Source of the DNA: Bacteroidota bacterium
Lineage (GTDB): Bacteria > Bacteroidota > Bacteroidia > Chitinophagales > Chitinophagaceae
Reading direction: 5' to 3'
DNA length: 31,273 nucleotides
NCBI GenBank assembly: GCA_947461015.1
Contig: CANHIR010000001.1
Span: 1 to 31,273, forward strand
Shown here piece after piece: positions 8,655-15,783 of the stretch. Position numbers and translations under genes: made by a program. The number at the start of each line of letters is the position of its first letter. The first letter of the stretch is position 1. Under the pieces are notes generated by a model. It was not told the DNA's origin and searched no databases. It saw only the letters and a program-made list of their open reading frames with translations.

Positions 8655-8884
8655 TATTTATCAAGTGCATTTAATATTTCGCTACTGCTAATGTCTAATG
8701 CAATTGCAATTTTGTGTATTTGAAAAAGACTGGTATTTATTTTTCCTAATTCTATTCGGCTTAACTGTGTATAATCCATATCAGCTTTGAATGCCAAATT
8801 TTCTAATGTAAGATGGTTTTCAATTCTTAATTTTCGTACTCTTTCTCCTATTAGCTTTACCACGGTATCTTTGTTGTAAGACAT
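8654..8884 (-). CDS. Small XRE-family helix-turn-helix regulator
   Basis: 76-residue protein consisting almost only of a Cro/C1-type DNA-binding domain (about 10-72): GERVRKLRIENHLTLENLAF is helices 1-2 and DYTQLSRIELGK the recognition region with the conserved Q-L-S-R-I-E. It is the first gene of a two-gene unit with the overlapping 75-residue protein. There is no sensor domain, so it resembles autoregulators and toxin-antitoxin or restriction-modification controllers, but no toxin or methylase is adjacent. Target genes are unknown. Confidence 0.82.
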   Translation of the reverse strand: MSYNKDTVVKLIGERVRKLRIENHLTLENLAFKADMDYTQLSRIELGKINTSLFQIHKIAIALDISSSEILNALDK

Positions 8885-8917
8885 GCTGCAATTTGGAATA
8901 TTATATTCGCCTATTCA

Positions 8918-9043
8918 ATGGCAAATATGCCATCATTGTTTACGGCCTTTCAGCCATTTAGTGATTGTGCAATTAAAAAAGCAGAAGAGAGTAGAAACTT
9001 AGACGAAAAGAGTAAATTCTCTGGAGTAGTTTTAAATCAGTAG
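8918..9043 (+). CDS. Possible 41-residue open frame, uncertain
   Basis: A short open frame in the 210-base gap between the XRE gene and the VOC gene. The product starts MANMPSLFTAF and is hydrophilic, with no membrane segment or known motif. No clear ribosome binding site or promoter precedes it. It may be chance or a remnant; it is listed because nothing else accounts for this stretch. Confidence 0.2.
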   Translation: MANMPSLFTAFQPFSDCAIKKAEESRNLDEKSKFSGVVLNQ

Positions 9044-9071
9044 TAAGGTAGGCTATTTATTAAATAAATTT

Positions 9072-9079
9072 TACATTTG
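9072..9079 (+). promoter_or_regulatory. -7 promoter element (TACATTTG) for the VOC gene
   Basis: Exact match to the Bacteroidota consensus TAnnTTTG, 16 bases before the ATG at 9095. No convincing -33 TTG element is visible at the usual spacing. Confidence 0.55.
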
Positions 9080-9094
9080 GCCTAAATATAACAT

Positions 9095-9928
9095 ATGTCT
9101 AAACATTTATATCCTTGTTTGTGGTTTAATGGAAATATAGCAGCAGCGACGCAATTTTACTGTGACTTGTTTGAAAATTCAACCATTCAAGCAAACAATG
9201 AAATTGTAACCAAATTTGAAATTGAAGGCACTGCAATTAAATTACTTAATGGAGGTGCGATTTTCACTAAAAATGCTTCTATTTCTTTATTTGTAAAATG
9301 TACCTCAAAGCAAGAGGTTGAAAAACTGTGGCATGCTTTTATGGATGGAGGAAAAGCCATGATGCAATTGGGCGAATATCCATGGTCACCTTATTATGCA
9401 TGGGTAGAAGATAAGTATGGGATGTCCTGGCAATTAATTTTAGGTGAGTTGCAAGAAGGCGAACAAAAAATTACGCCAAGTATGTTGTTTACCAATAATG
9501 TTTTTGGAAGAGCGCAAGAGGCCATGCAATGGTATACGCATGTTTTTAAAACTTCAAAAAATGTTTATATAGATCAATACAAAGACGCAGATCCAAATTT
9601 AGATGGCAAATTAAAATTTGGAAGTTTTGAAATTCAAGAAGCGCAAATGGTGGCAATGGATGGACCAGGCAAGCATCTTTTTCAATTTAACGAAGGCATT
9701 TCTTTCGTTGTAGAATGTAAAGATCAATCTGAAGTAGATTATTATTGGGATATGTTAAGTGAAGGCGGTTATGAGGGACAATGTGGTTGGTTAAAAGATA
9801 AATTTGGCGTTTCTTGGCAAATTATTCCCATTGAATTAAATACACTTATGAGCAAACGCGATACAGCAGAAAAAGCCAGAAACGCATTCATGAAGATGAC
9901 AAAAATAATTATAAAAGATTTATATTAA
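9095..9928 (+). CDS. Double PhnB-like VOC-superfamily protein
   Basis: 277 residues containing two tandem VOC / PhnB-type modules (PF06983 style, often misnamed 3-demethylubiquinone methyltransferase): about 5-118, opening with PCLWFNGNIAAATQFYCDLF, and about 128-251, opening with SMLFTNNVFGRAQEAMQWY. Each ends in the family's DKYGMSWQ / DKFGVSWQIIP signature. The protein is cytoplasmic. VOC proteins bind metals or small molecules (glyoxalase, antibiotic resistance, dioxygenase), but this subgroup has no settled reaction. It is monocistronic by spacing, with its own promoter box. Confidence 0.83.
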   Translation: MSKHLYPCLWFNGNIAAATQFYCDLFENSTIQANNEIVTKFEIEGTAIKLLNGGAIFTKNASISLFVKCTSKQEVEKLWHAFMDGGKAMMQLGEYPWSPYYAWVEDKYGMSWQLILGELQEGEQKITPSMLFTNNVFGRAQEAMQWYTHVFKTSKNVYIDQYKDADPNLDGKLKFGSFEIQEAQMVAMDGPGKHLFQFNEGISFVVECKDQSEVDYYWDMLSEGGYEGQCGWLKDKFGVSWQIIPIELNTLMSKRDTAEKARNAFMKMTKIIIKDLY

Positions 9929-10011
9929 TGTATATTAATCTACTTCATAGATACTTATAAAATACCTTTTACTTTAAAACAGTTTTAACATTTCTAAAAA
10001 TTTGAGTGGTG

Positions 10012-10019
10012 TATCTTTG
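10012..10019 (+). promoter_or_regulatory. -7 promoter element (TATCTTTG) for the YkuD-type gene
   Basis: Exact match to TAnnTTTG, 21 bases before the ATG at 10033. It lies inside the longest open frame, which could start at GTG 10006; transcription from this box would begin after that GTG. This settles the start at 10033. Confidence 0.6.
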
Positions 10020-10032
10020 CACCCCTTATTTT

Positions 10033-10704
10033 ATGTTAAAACAATTATTCATCCTTATTTGCTGCCTGCTGTTTACTGCTCATACAAAGAGTAGTGGCCA
10101 TATAATGCTAAAAAGTAATTCAGCAAATACAGTAGAAGCATTAACTACTCACCTTGATATTAATAAGGAAGCATTAAAACTGGCACTTCATGGATACACA
10201 AAATTAAAGGAACAAGGACGTATTGAAAATATAAGGTATCTAACCATTATAGATTTTAGCAAGCCAAGTAATGCAAACCGATTTTATGTAATTGATATGT
10301 TTAACGAAGCGTTGGTTATTCAAACATTGGTGGCGCATGGAAAAAACTCTGGTGCTTTATTTGCAAATACATTTTCAAATAAGGATGCCTCTTTTAAAAG
10401 TAGCTTAGGCTTTTACATTACCGGTAATACCTATATTGGTAAACATGGTACTTCACTTGAACTAAAAGGTTTGGAAAAAGGCATCAATGATCATGCAATG
10501 CAAAGGGCAATTGTTTTGCATGGTGCGGAATATGTAAGTAAAGACATAGCCAATCAACAAGGATATATTGGCAGAAGTCTTGGATGTCCTGCGGTACCCA
10601 ATGAAAAAATTGGGAGCATTATAAATGCGATACATGGGGCATCTTGTATGTTTGTTTATGCACCCAATAAAGCCTATTTGCAAAAATCTTTAATGATAAA
10701 TTAA
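10033..10704 (+). CDS. Exported murein L,D-transpeptidase catalytic-domain protein (YkuD_2 type)
   Basis: 223 residues from the ATG at 10033, chosen because a hydrophobic signal sequence (LKQLFILICCLLFTAH) follows and a promoter box sits just upstream. The C-terminal part (about 65-210) matches the YkuD_2 group: TIIDFSKPSNANRFYVID, then H163 in VLHGAEYV and catalytic C185 in GRSLGCPAVP. These proteins are predicted cysteine L,D-transpeptidases or carboxypeptidases in the periplasm; activity has been studied less than for the YkuD/YcbB types. It is the second such protein in the window, about 1.6 kb after the YcbB-like one. A strong hairpin follows the stop. Confidence 0.82.
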   Translation: MLKQLFILICCLLFTAHTKSSGHIMLKSNSANTVEALTTHLDINKEALKLALHGYTKLKEQGRIENIRYLTIIDFSKPSNANRFYVIDMFNEALVIQTLVAHGKNSGALFANTFSNKDASFKSSLGFYITGNTYIGKHGTSLELKGLEKGINDHAMQRAIVLHGAEYVSKDIANQQGYIGRSLGCPAVPNEKIGSIINAIHGASCMFVYAPNKAYLQKSLMIN

Positions 10705-10737
10705 AAAAGGGCCTATGCAAAGCATAAACCCTTTTTT
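10703..10737 (+). terminator. Bidirectional intrinsic terminator
   Basis: AAAAAAGGG (10703-10711) pairs with CCCTTTTTT (10729-10737); inside, after a small internal loop, ATGC pairs with GCAT around an AAA loop. The run of T on both strands suits termination of both the plus-strand YkuD-type gene and the convergent NTF2-like gene. Confidence 0.8.
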
Positions 10738-10766
10738 AATAGGTTCGATTTCTAAATATCCAAAAT

Positions 10767-11684
10767 CTATTTCTTATCTAAACCTCTTGAAAATTGCGTG
10801 ATTTCGGAAATCTTGCCATTTAAGTCAAAATAAAAATTTTCAAGTAATTCTTTTTCCCAAACTGTTCCGTTTTTTAACACACGTTTTTCAGTTGCATTTA
10901 CCAAAACACCAGAAGCAGGGTCAGTATCAGTTAATTTTATTGGAATCATGCTTAATGGCCTCCAATCCAATGAAGTATATTCTCCAAAAACTGCTGGCAA
11001 CATCGCCTTCGTTAAATACATGATATTGCCATCAAAATCATGAATTTTAACTGAATCGGCCATTAATGAAGCACAAGTAGCAACATCCATTTTATTATAA
11101 GCACTCATGAATTTTTCCATAGCTGCAATTTCACCTCTATTTGAAAATTGAAATGTTGTACCATCTAACTTTTTATTACCTGGCGCAAAAAATTTGCCCC
11201 CAGTTGTTTGTCCAAATTCATTGGTAGTTGGAATTTGAGTATACTGTATAAAGGAAGCAATTTTACCTTTAGGAGTAACTTCAAATAATTCAATCACAGA
11301 TAATTTCTGAGTAGATCCATTTTTATAAATCCTATCCTCGTCTGCTAGAACAAATACTGTTTCATTTTCACGTCCTTGTACTTTTACTGGAAAGGCAGCC
11401 TGTGGCACTTCGTTTAATGATTTCATTGTATTATGCCAATCTCTGATCATTGATTGAAGACTTCCAGGATTTGCATCATCCACATATTGTGCAACATCCG
11501 AACCGTCATTTAAATTATATGCCTTAATGTTGTTAAGCACAATATCAACCGACTTGTCCGAACCTAGTTGAAATTTCTTACCTGCATTCTTGCTGCTAAC
11601 CAAAATTTTTCCTGCAGCTGGGGCTTGTGCCATTAAGTTTGAAGCTGTCGCGATAATAGCGATCAATAATACTAGTTTTTTCAT
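10767..11684 (-). CDS. Exported protein with two NTF2/SnoaL-like domains, function unknown
   Basis: 305 residues with a signal peptide (MKKLVLLIAIIATASNLMAQ). The mature part looks like two alpha+beta NTF2-like (SnoaL) repeats: about 48-155 and about 180-303. Each runs from a helix (DDANPGSLQSMIRDWHNTM; EKFMSAYNKMDVATCASLM) into strands ending with an aromatic-rich sheet (IELFEVTPKGKIASFIQYTQI; ENFYFDLNGKISEITQFSRG). NTF2-like folds serve as ligand-binding cups or enzymes; no catalytic residues are evident. Its upstream region carries palindrome A (11749-11773) and a TATTTTCA box, shared with three other small exported-protein genes in this window. The domain call rests on pattern reading and is moderately sure. 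Confidence 0.7.
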   Translation of the reverse strand: MKKLVLLIAIIATASNLMAQAPAAGKILVSSKNAGKKFQLGSDKSVDIVLNNIKAYNLNDGSDVAQYVDDANPGSLQSMIRDWHNTMKSLNEVPQAAFPVKVQGRENETVFVLADEDRIYKNGSTQKLSVIELFEVTPKGKIASFIQYTQIPTTNEFGQTTGGKFFAPGNKKLDGTTFQFSNRGEIAAMEKFMSAYNKMDVATCASLMADSVKIHDFDGNIMYLTKAMLPAVFGEYTSLDWRPLSMIPIKLTDTDPASGVLVNATEKRVLKNGTVWEKELLENFYFDLNGKISEITQFSRGLDKK

Positions 11685-11748
11685 TTTATTAATTTTGATT
11701 GAAAATATTTACAATTGGCAATCCTTGTTAGTTAAATGCATTAAATTA

Positions 11749-11773
11749 TGTTCCTTTATCGTTTATTGGAACA
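11749..11773 (-). promoter_or_regulatory. Inverted-repeat operator A (TGTTCC-N13-GGAACA)
   Basis: Perfect 6-base arms TGTTCC (11749-11754) and GGAACA (11768-11773) with a 13-base spacer. Read toward the NTF2-like gene it extends to TGTTCCA-N12-GGAACAT. A -7-like box TATTTTCA (11707-11700) begins 41 bases after the proximal arm, and the ATG (11684) follows. Same motif and spacing as at 12301, 15067 and 16243. Probable activator site, since no -33 element is consistently present. Confidence 0.75.
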
Positions 11774-11789
11774 TTTTTAAATTTAAAAC

Positions 11790-12221
11790 CTATTGATGAA
11801 CCCTTTCCCATATTAAGGAGAAGCTTTTGTCTTCCCTTGGACTAAGGGTAAGCGTTTTTCTGTCTTCGCTCAAGGAATAATCCCTAATCCAAACGGGTGG
11901 AATAGAGTCGTTGATAAAAGGCAATAAAGTATAGTAGTCTCTATAATGAGCAACATATTGCTCTTTGGTGTTTAATTCATATTTCCCACTATAACCTGTT
12001 ACTACACTATCTTTTTTACTCAAAATCACACACATTTGTCCGTCAGCACTATACATAATTACTCCTTTGTCAAATATATGCTGCCCCTTGGTAGTTAAAT
12101 GCCAGGTACCCACAAGTTCATTGGCGGGTTGGTTGGTTGGTTTGATTTCCTTGTTTTTGCAATGGGTTATCAAGCTGCTGGCAAGGAGTAGGAAAAATAA
12201 TGTATGGAATGTCTTTTTCAT
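11790..12221 (-). CDS. Lipocalin-like lipoprotein
   Basis: 143 residues from the ATG at 12221. A longer frame could begin at 12254, but the likely promoter box at 12252-12259 would exclude it, and the signal peptide only makes sense from 12221. The lipobox region SLITHC places the lipidated cysteine at C21, so it is a membrane-anchored envelope protein. The mature part opens with LVGTWHL (about 37-42), then VIMYSADGQMCVIL, the pattern of the Lipocalin_5 type beta-barrel family, and ends in a strand SFSLIWERV. Ligand unknown. Regulated by palindrome B (12301-12325), shared with three other small exported genes. Domain assignment moderately sure. Confidence 0.78.
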   Translation of the reverse strand: MKKTFHTLFFLLLASSLITHCKNKEIKPTNQPANELVGTWHLTTKGQHIFDKGVIMYSADGQMCVILSKKDSVVTGYSGKYELNTKEQYVAHYRDYYTLLPFINDSIPPVWIRDYSLSEDRKTLTLSPREDKSFSLIWERVHQ

Positions 12222-12251
12222 TTTGTGTGCTAGGCCTTTAGTTCTAGTTAG

Positions 12252-12259
12252 CAAACATA
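12252..12259 (-). promoter_or_regulatory. -7 promoter element (TATGTTTG) for the lipocalin-like gene
   Basis: Exact TAnnTTTG match on the minus strand, 31 bases before the ATG at 12221 and separated by 41 bases from palindrome B. It is the best -7 box of the four palindrome-controlled promoters and anchors the spacing rule for the others. Confidence 0.65.
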
Positions 12260-12300
12260 AATAGTTGCTTTTTTAATTGATAGGCAGAGGAAATTGAATA

Positions 12301-12325
12301 TGTTCCATTTTTTCATTTTGGAACA
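12301..12325 (-). promoter_or_regulatory. Inverted-repeat operator B (TGTTCC-N13-GGAACA)
   Basis: Arms TGTTCC (12301-12306) and GGAACA (12320-12325), 13-base spacer. Read toward the lipocalin-like gene, the -7 box TATGTTTG begins after 41 bases. It also lies in the divergent gap before the PhyH gene at 12493, but no box is found at the same spacing on that side, so control of PhyH is doubtful. Confidence 0.75.
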
Positions 12326-12492
12326 TTTATGGTAAAGGTTATGCCCAATAGGCTTGGGTTTAATTTTTAATCATGTAAATAGATTGGGGTAAGGAAGTTC
12401 AACAATGTGTAGGTATAATGGGAGACAATTTGATTTGGGAAAAAGAAAAGAGCCAATAATTGTTTATATTTATTCTACTTAATTAAATAATT

Positions 12493-13332
12493 ATGACTAC
12501 CAATCATTTCACACCTAATCAAGTTGAACAGTATCATAAGGAAGGTTATATCATTATAAAGAATTTTTGTAGTAAAGAAGAAATAGAAAAAATGTATGGC
12601 ATTGCAATTCATGACGATGCAATGTCAAAAAACGCCTTGGATTTAAACGACCAAACTGGTAAAAAAACGAAACTATCACTTTGGTTCACTCCGGGCAATG
12701 ATATTTTTGGATATTTGACAAGAAGTGAGCGAATGGTGAATAGAGTAGCTCAGTTATTGGATAGTGTATCCCCAGTGTGTCACTTTCATTCAAAACTAAT
12801 GCAAAAAGAACCCAAGGTGGGTGGCGCTTGGGAATGGCATCAGGATTATGGCTATTGGTATAAAAATCAGTTCATGTTTCCAGATCAATTGTTAAGTGTT
12901 ATGGTTGCATTAACGCCTGCCAATAAGCAAAACGGGTGTATTCAAGTAATTAAGGGTTCACATAAATTAGGAAGGGTAAATCATGGATTTGCCGGAGAGC
13001 AAGTTGGAGCAGACATGACCATGGTAGAAAATGCATTAAAAACAATGGAACTCGTATATGTTGAAATTGAGGCTGGAGATGCATTGTTCTTTCATAGTAA
13101 TATTTTACATCGTTCAGCAGCCAATGAATCTGATAAAGCAAGATGGTCTATTATATCCTGTTATAGCGCTCAAAGTAACTTAGCTTATAACGAAACTTCT
13201 ACTGCATGGCAACAACCTATTCAGGTAGTTCCAGATAAAGCTATTATGGAATGGGAGTTGGAAAGCTTAGGCAATGCCGATTTCTTAAAAAAAGAAAATG
13301 ACCCTGCATTAAAAAAAACAGGCTGGGAATAA
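12493..13332 (+). CDS. PhyH-family Fe(II)/2-oxoglutarate dioxygenase
   Basis: 279 residues, cytoplasmic, phytanoyl-CoA dioxygenase family. Iron ligands: H116 and D118 in WEWHQDYGYWY and H206 in FHSNILHRSAAN; an arginine (R217, in KARWSII) is placed to hold 2-oxoglutarate. The double-stranded beta-helix core covers about 95-235. The family hydroxylates varied small molecules, so the substrate cannot be named. It stands alone between a divergent lipoprotein gene and a convergent methyltransferase gene (6-base gap between stops). A second, clearly different PhyH protein is encoded at 19269. Confidence 0.85.
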   Translation: MTTNHFTPNQVEQYHKEGYIIIKNFCSKEEIEKMYGIAIHDDAMSKNALDLNDQTGKKTKLSLWFTPGNDIFGYLTRSERMVNRVAQLLDSVSPVCHFHSKLMQKEPKVGGAWEWHQDYGYWYKNQFMFPDQLLSVMVALTPANKQNGCIQVIKGSHKLGRVNHGFAGEQVGADMTMVENALKTMELVYVEIEAGDALFFHSNILHRSAANESDKARWSIISCYSAQSNLAYNETSTAWQQPIQVVPDKAIMEWELESLGNADFLKKENDPALKKTGWE

Positions 13333-13338
13333 TGAGTA

Positions 13339-13899
13339 TTAATGACTGTGTTGTGTAAAGTCTTTACATACATATACGAATGCAGGTGGCACATTTAATA
13401 AAGTAAATTTAAGATTCACTTTTTTGAAAAAATGCTTTAGTAATTTCCTGTCTTTAAGAGAATACTGAAATTGAATAAATAAGTTGCCAGGCTTTAGTGC
13501 GGTATTCACATGCGAAAGGATAGATTCTTTAAATGTTCTATTAAAATTCGCCAATGGCAAGCAAGAGATCACATAATCCACTTCATGCTTGTTTACATAT
13601 TTCATGATATCTTCCACACTGTCGTTTATTAAAACCAATCTTGGGTCGTTAATGGTTTTTAATTTTTCCATAAAAACAGGGTTAATTTCAAAGGAGTAAA
13701 GAATACTATCTGGCCCCATTTTTTTTAAAATCATTCTGGTCACACTTCCGTTGCCTGCACCAAATTCAACAATAACTTTTTTACCAGAAAAATCAACTGG
13801 GTCTGTTAATTTTTTTGCCAAGAATTTGCTACTACTGCATACAGCGCCAACCTGTGAAATATTCTTAGAAGCTTCTTTTATAAATGTAAATATGGACAT
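13339..13899 (-). CDS. SAM-dependent methyltransferase, phospholipid N-methyltransferase-like
   Basis: 186 residues. The SAM-binding motif I is VIVEFGAGNGSVT (42-54), followed by an acidic loop (FEINPVF) and a motif resembling the rRNA-dimethylase/PmtA group (VISCLPLANF in the place of NLPY/LPLS). Bacteroidota proteins of this size are usually annotated as phospholipid methyltransferase or rRNA adenine dimethylase-like. PmtA-type activity would convert phosphatidylethanolamine toward phosphatidylcholine at the membrane face. The ATG follows the stop of the TVP38-like gene after a single base, so they are one transcript; a membrane-lipid role agrees with that partner. Exact substrate uncertain. 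Confidence 0.75.
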   Translation of the reverse strand: MSIFTFIKEASKNISQVGAVCSSSKFLAKKLTDPVDFSGKKVIVEFGAGNGSVTRMILKKMGPDSILYSFEINPVFMEKLKTINDPRLVLINDSVEDIMKYVNKHEVDYVISCLPLANFNRTFKESILSHVNTALKPGNLFIQFQYSLKDRKLLKHFFKKVNLKFTLLNVPPAFVYVCKDFTQHSH

Positions 13900-13900
13900 G

Positions 13901-14476
13901 TTATTTTAATAAGTTTATTAAACTAGATCCTGAAAAAACATAAATGCTACAAATAATGAGTTCTCCCAAAAATACCGCCAAAATAAATCTAAAAAAATTC
14001 ATTTTACTGGCTCCGGCAGCGTAACAGACAGCATCGGTTGGTACCAAAGGTATAAAAGACCATAAAAACACAAGTAATAGTCCATTTTTGGACTCCATTT
14101 TTTGCTTTAGTTTTTCATGAGGATATATTTTTTCAATAGCGTTTCCTAGATTTAAAAGGTTTGAAAAATAGTAAATTAAGGTTGCAGAACCTATGATGCC
14201 TAATAAGGAAATGCTTAAAACAAGCCATTCTTGATTTGGAAAAATTATACCTCCAGCAATAACAAATGGCGTACTTGGAATTAAGGTAAATCCTCTTACA
14301 ATGGATATGATTAAATATGCGCCAATCATAAAAGAGTTATAACTTTTTAAAAAAGTAGCAATCTGTCCAGCATTAAATTGATCCATGTGGGTAAAGTAGT
14401 AAAAAAGACAAGCAATCATTAAGCATAGCCAAACTGCAAGCATGGCCCTCCTAAAATTGTTTGTTTTTGATAGCAT
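13901..14476 (-). CDS. TVP38/TMEM64 (DedA-superfamily) membrane protein
   Basis: 191 residues with a VTT/SNARE-associated domain (PF09335 style). The first re-entrant region reads TLIPSTPFVIAGGIIF and the second SFIPLVPTDAVCYAAGASKM, the two proline-rich loops typical of the family; about five hydrophobic segments surround them. Members include proteins implicated in lipid scrambling and membrane homeostasis. The gene lies 72 bases after the Sm_multidrug_ex gene and one base before the methyltransferase gene, all on the minus strand, suggesting a small membrane-maintenance operon. Transport substrate not known. Confidence 0.83.
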   Translation of the reverse strand: MLSKTNNFRRAMLAVWLCLMIACLFYYFTHMDQFNAGQIATFLKSYNSFMIGAYLIISIVRGFTLIPSTPFVIAGGIIFPNQEWLVLSISLLGIIGSATLIYYFSNLLNLGNAIEKIYPHEKLKQKMESKNGLLLVFLWSFIPLVPTDAVCYAAGASKMNFFRFILAVFLGELIICSIYVFSGSSLINLLK

Positions 14477-14548
14477 AGTTCAATTATGAGCGATGAAAAT
14501 ATAAAAATTATTTAATATAACCATTTATTAAATAACCATAAAGCAACA

Positions 14549-14977
14549 TTAAAATAACTGCAAGCCGAAATGACCAATGGTTGTAAATACGGTGCAACGA
14601 ATAAGCACGCCTAGGCAGCACCAAAAAACCATTTTATTGGTGGGCACATTAAACCCAACCCCAACGCCAATACTAATAGGTGCACCAACTGTAATGGTGC
14701 CAACTAGTCCTAATCCAATGACACCGTATTTTTCCCAAATTTTCAAGATAAATCCAGGTTCTTTCTTTGTATGCTCGGCAGAAGGTTTGCGGAATTTGCT
14801 TAACCAATTTTTAATTTTGTCACCAAGGTAAGCTACAACAAATACGCCCAATAGACCTCCAATTGCACTTGCGCCAAAAATCACAAATGGGTTTAATTTA
14901 AAGGCAAATCCGGCAGGTATGGCTGCATAAATTTCGAATGTTGCAAGCGCAGCTACGGTGAGTATTTTGTATATCAT
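14549..14977 (-). CDS. Small multi-drug export (Sm_multidrug_ex) family membrane protein
   Basis: 142 residues with about four membrane helices. The segments FEIYAAIPAGFAFKLNPF and VGTITVGAPISIGVGVGF are characteristic of PF06695. A basic, charged loop (about 55-75) separates the two halves. The family name comes from early reports of small drug exporters; the true function of most members is unknown. It is the first gene of the minus-strand membrane group that continues with TVP38 and the methyltransferase. Palindrome C at 15067 lies 90 bases upstream but points toward the plus-strand lipoprotein gene. Confidence 0.8.
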   Translation of the reverse strand: MIYKILTVAALATFEIYAAIPAGFAFKLNPFVIFGASAIGGLLGVFVVAYLGDKIKNWLSKFRKPSAEHTKKEPGFILKIWEKYGVIGLGLVGTITVGAPISIGVGVGFNVPTNKMVFWCCLGVLIRCTVFTTIGHFGLQLF

Positions 14978-15066
14978 ATTTGGAAATTGTATTATGGTTA
15001 CTAAGATAACAAATTACAGGTAGCCAACATTATTTAACTCTTTTTGTCATCCATTTAATATGATTT

Positions 15067-15091
15067 TGTTCCAGAATTGGGTTTCGGAACA
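15067..15091 (+). promoter_or_regulatory. Inverted-repeat operator C (TGTTCC-N13-GGAACA)
   Basis: Arms TGTTCC (15067-15072) and GGAACA (15086-15091), 13-base spacer. A -7-like box TATTTTAG (15134-15141) starts after 42 bases, then the lipoprotein ATG at 15166. The only plus-strand copy of the four, yet arranged identically relative to its gene. Confidence 0.75.
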
Positions 15092-15165
15092 TTTTACGCC
15101 ACCTTTCAGGGTAATAAAATAGCAAACTGAACCTATTTTAGATGCTTAAACAAAATAAATAAACA

Positions 15166-15702
15166 ATGAAAAAAGCATTATTTAGTGCAATGATCGCCAC
15201 TGCCTTGTTTGCATGTGGAAATGCTGGAGACAAAACTTCAACTTCAACAGCAAGCGCTGCTTCACCTACTAGTTATCCAGCAAATGCCGTAGGGTATACT
15301 TTAGATAACAGTGAAAATATAAATACAGTAAAAAAAGCTATTAATGCAGGGATAAGTTCAGACTCTACAGTTTTCATGGAAATTTATGCAGATACTGCAG
15401 CTATTTATGATAATATGCATAAGCAAACTATTTTTGAAAACATGAAAATGGCTGCATTTTTTAAGTCAAAAGGCGTTACAATGAGCCTTGACAAAATAAA
15501 TGCGATTTGGGAGACAGTTGGCAATAAGCCAGATGATATAGGCATTACTAATTATGTAAATGTATACTTTGATGCATCACTTACAAGTGCAACTAAAAAA
15601 GTAACCACTAGATTTAATGCAGTATTTGCATTTAAAAATGGCAAAATTGTTAGAGAGTGGGATACCTATGATTCAGCACCACTAATGGAAGTTTTAAAAT
15701 AA
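15166..15702 (+). CDS. NTF2-like lipoprotein, function unknown
   Basis: 178 residues. Lipobox TALFAC puts the lipidated cysteine at C17, followed by a Ser/Thr/Ala-rich linker (about 22-40). The rest (about 48-175) reads as one NTF2/SnoaL-like domain: helix NTVKKAINAGISSDSTVFME, then strands ending RFNAVFAFKNGKIVREWDTYD, the usual last strands of SnoaL-like proteins. No catalytic signature. It is controlled by palindrome C and followed by a strong terminator, so it is monocistronic. It shares fold type and regulation with the double NTF2-like protein at 10767. Domain call moderately sure. Confidence 0.75.
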   Translation: MKKALFSAMIATALFACGNAGDKTSTSTASAASPTSYPANAVGYTLDNSENINTVKKAINAGISSDSTVFMEIYADTAAIYDNMHKQTIFENMKMAAFFKSKGVTMSLDKINAIWETVGNKPDDIGITNYVNVYFDASLTSATKKVTTRFNAVFAFKNGKIVREWDTYDSAPLMEVLK

Positions 15703-15728
15703 TTTATATCTAAGTTTGGTTTAATTAT

Positions 15729-15758
15729 AAAAAGGCCCCTAAGATTAGGGGCCTTTTT
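15729..15758 (+). terminator. Bidirectional intrinsic terminator
   Basis: Perfect 12-base stem AAAAAGGCCCCT (15729-15740) with AGGGGCCTTTTT (15747-15758) around a 6-base loop, with T tracts on both strands. It separates the convergent NTF2-like lipoprotein gene and the 127-residue exported-protein gene. Confidence 0.9.
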
Positions 15759-15783
15759 ATGATCGAATAGATGGGTATAAAAA

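Noticed and set aside
10006..10032. Longer start (GTG) for the YkuD_2-type gene
   Set aside because: The TATCTTTG promoter box lies inside this extension and the signal peptide starts at the ATG at 10033.
12222..12254. Longer start for the lipocalin-like gene
   Set aside because: A promoter box overlaps the upstream ATG, and the lipoprotein signal is only correctly placed from 12221.
13740..14831. Plus-strand open frame at 14577-14831 opposite the Sm_multidrug_ex gene
   Set aside because: It is antisense to a clear membrane protein gene and its translation has no recognisable feature.
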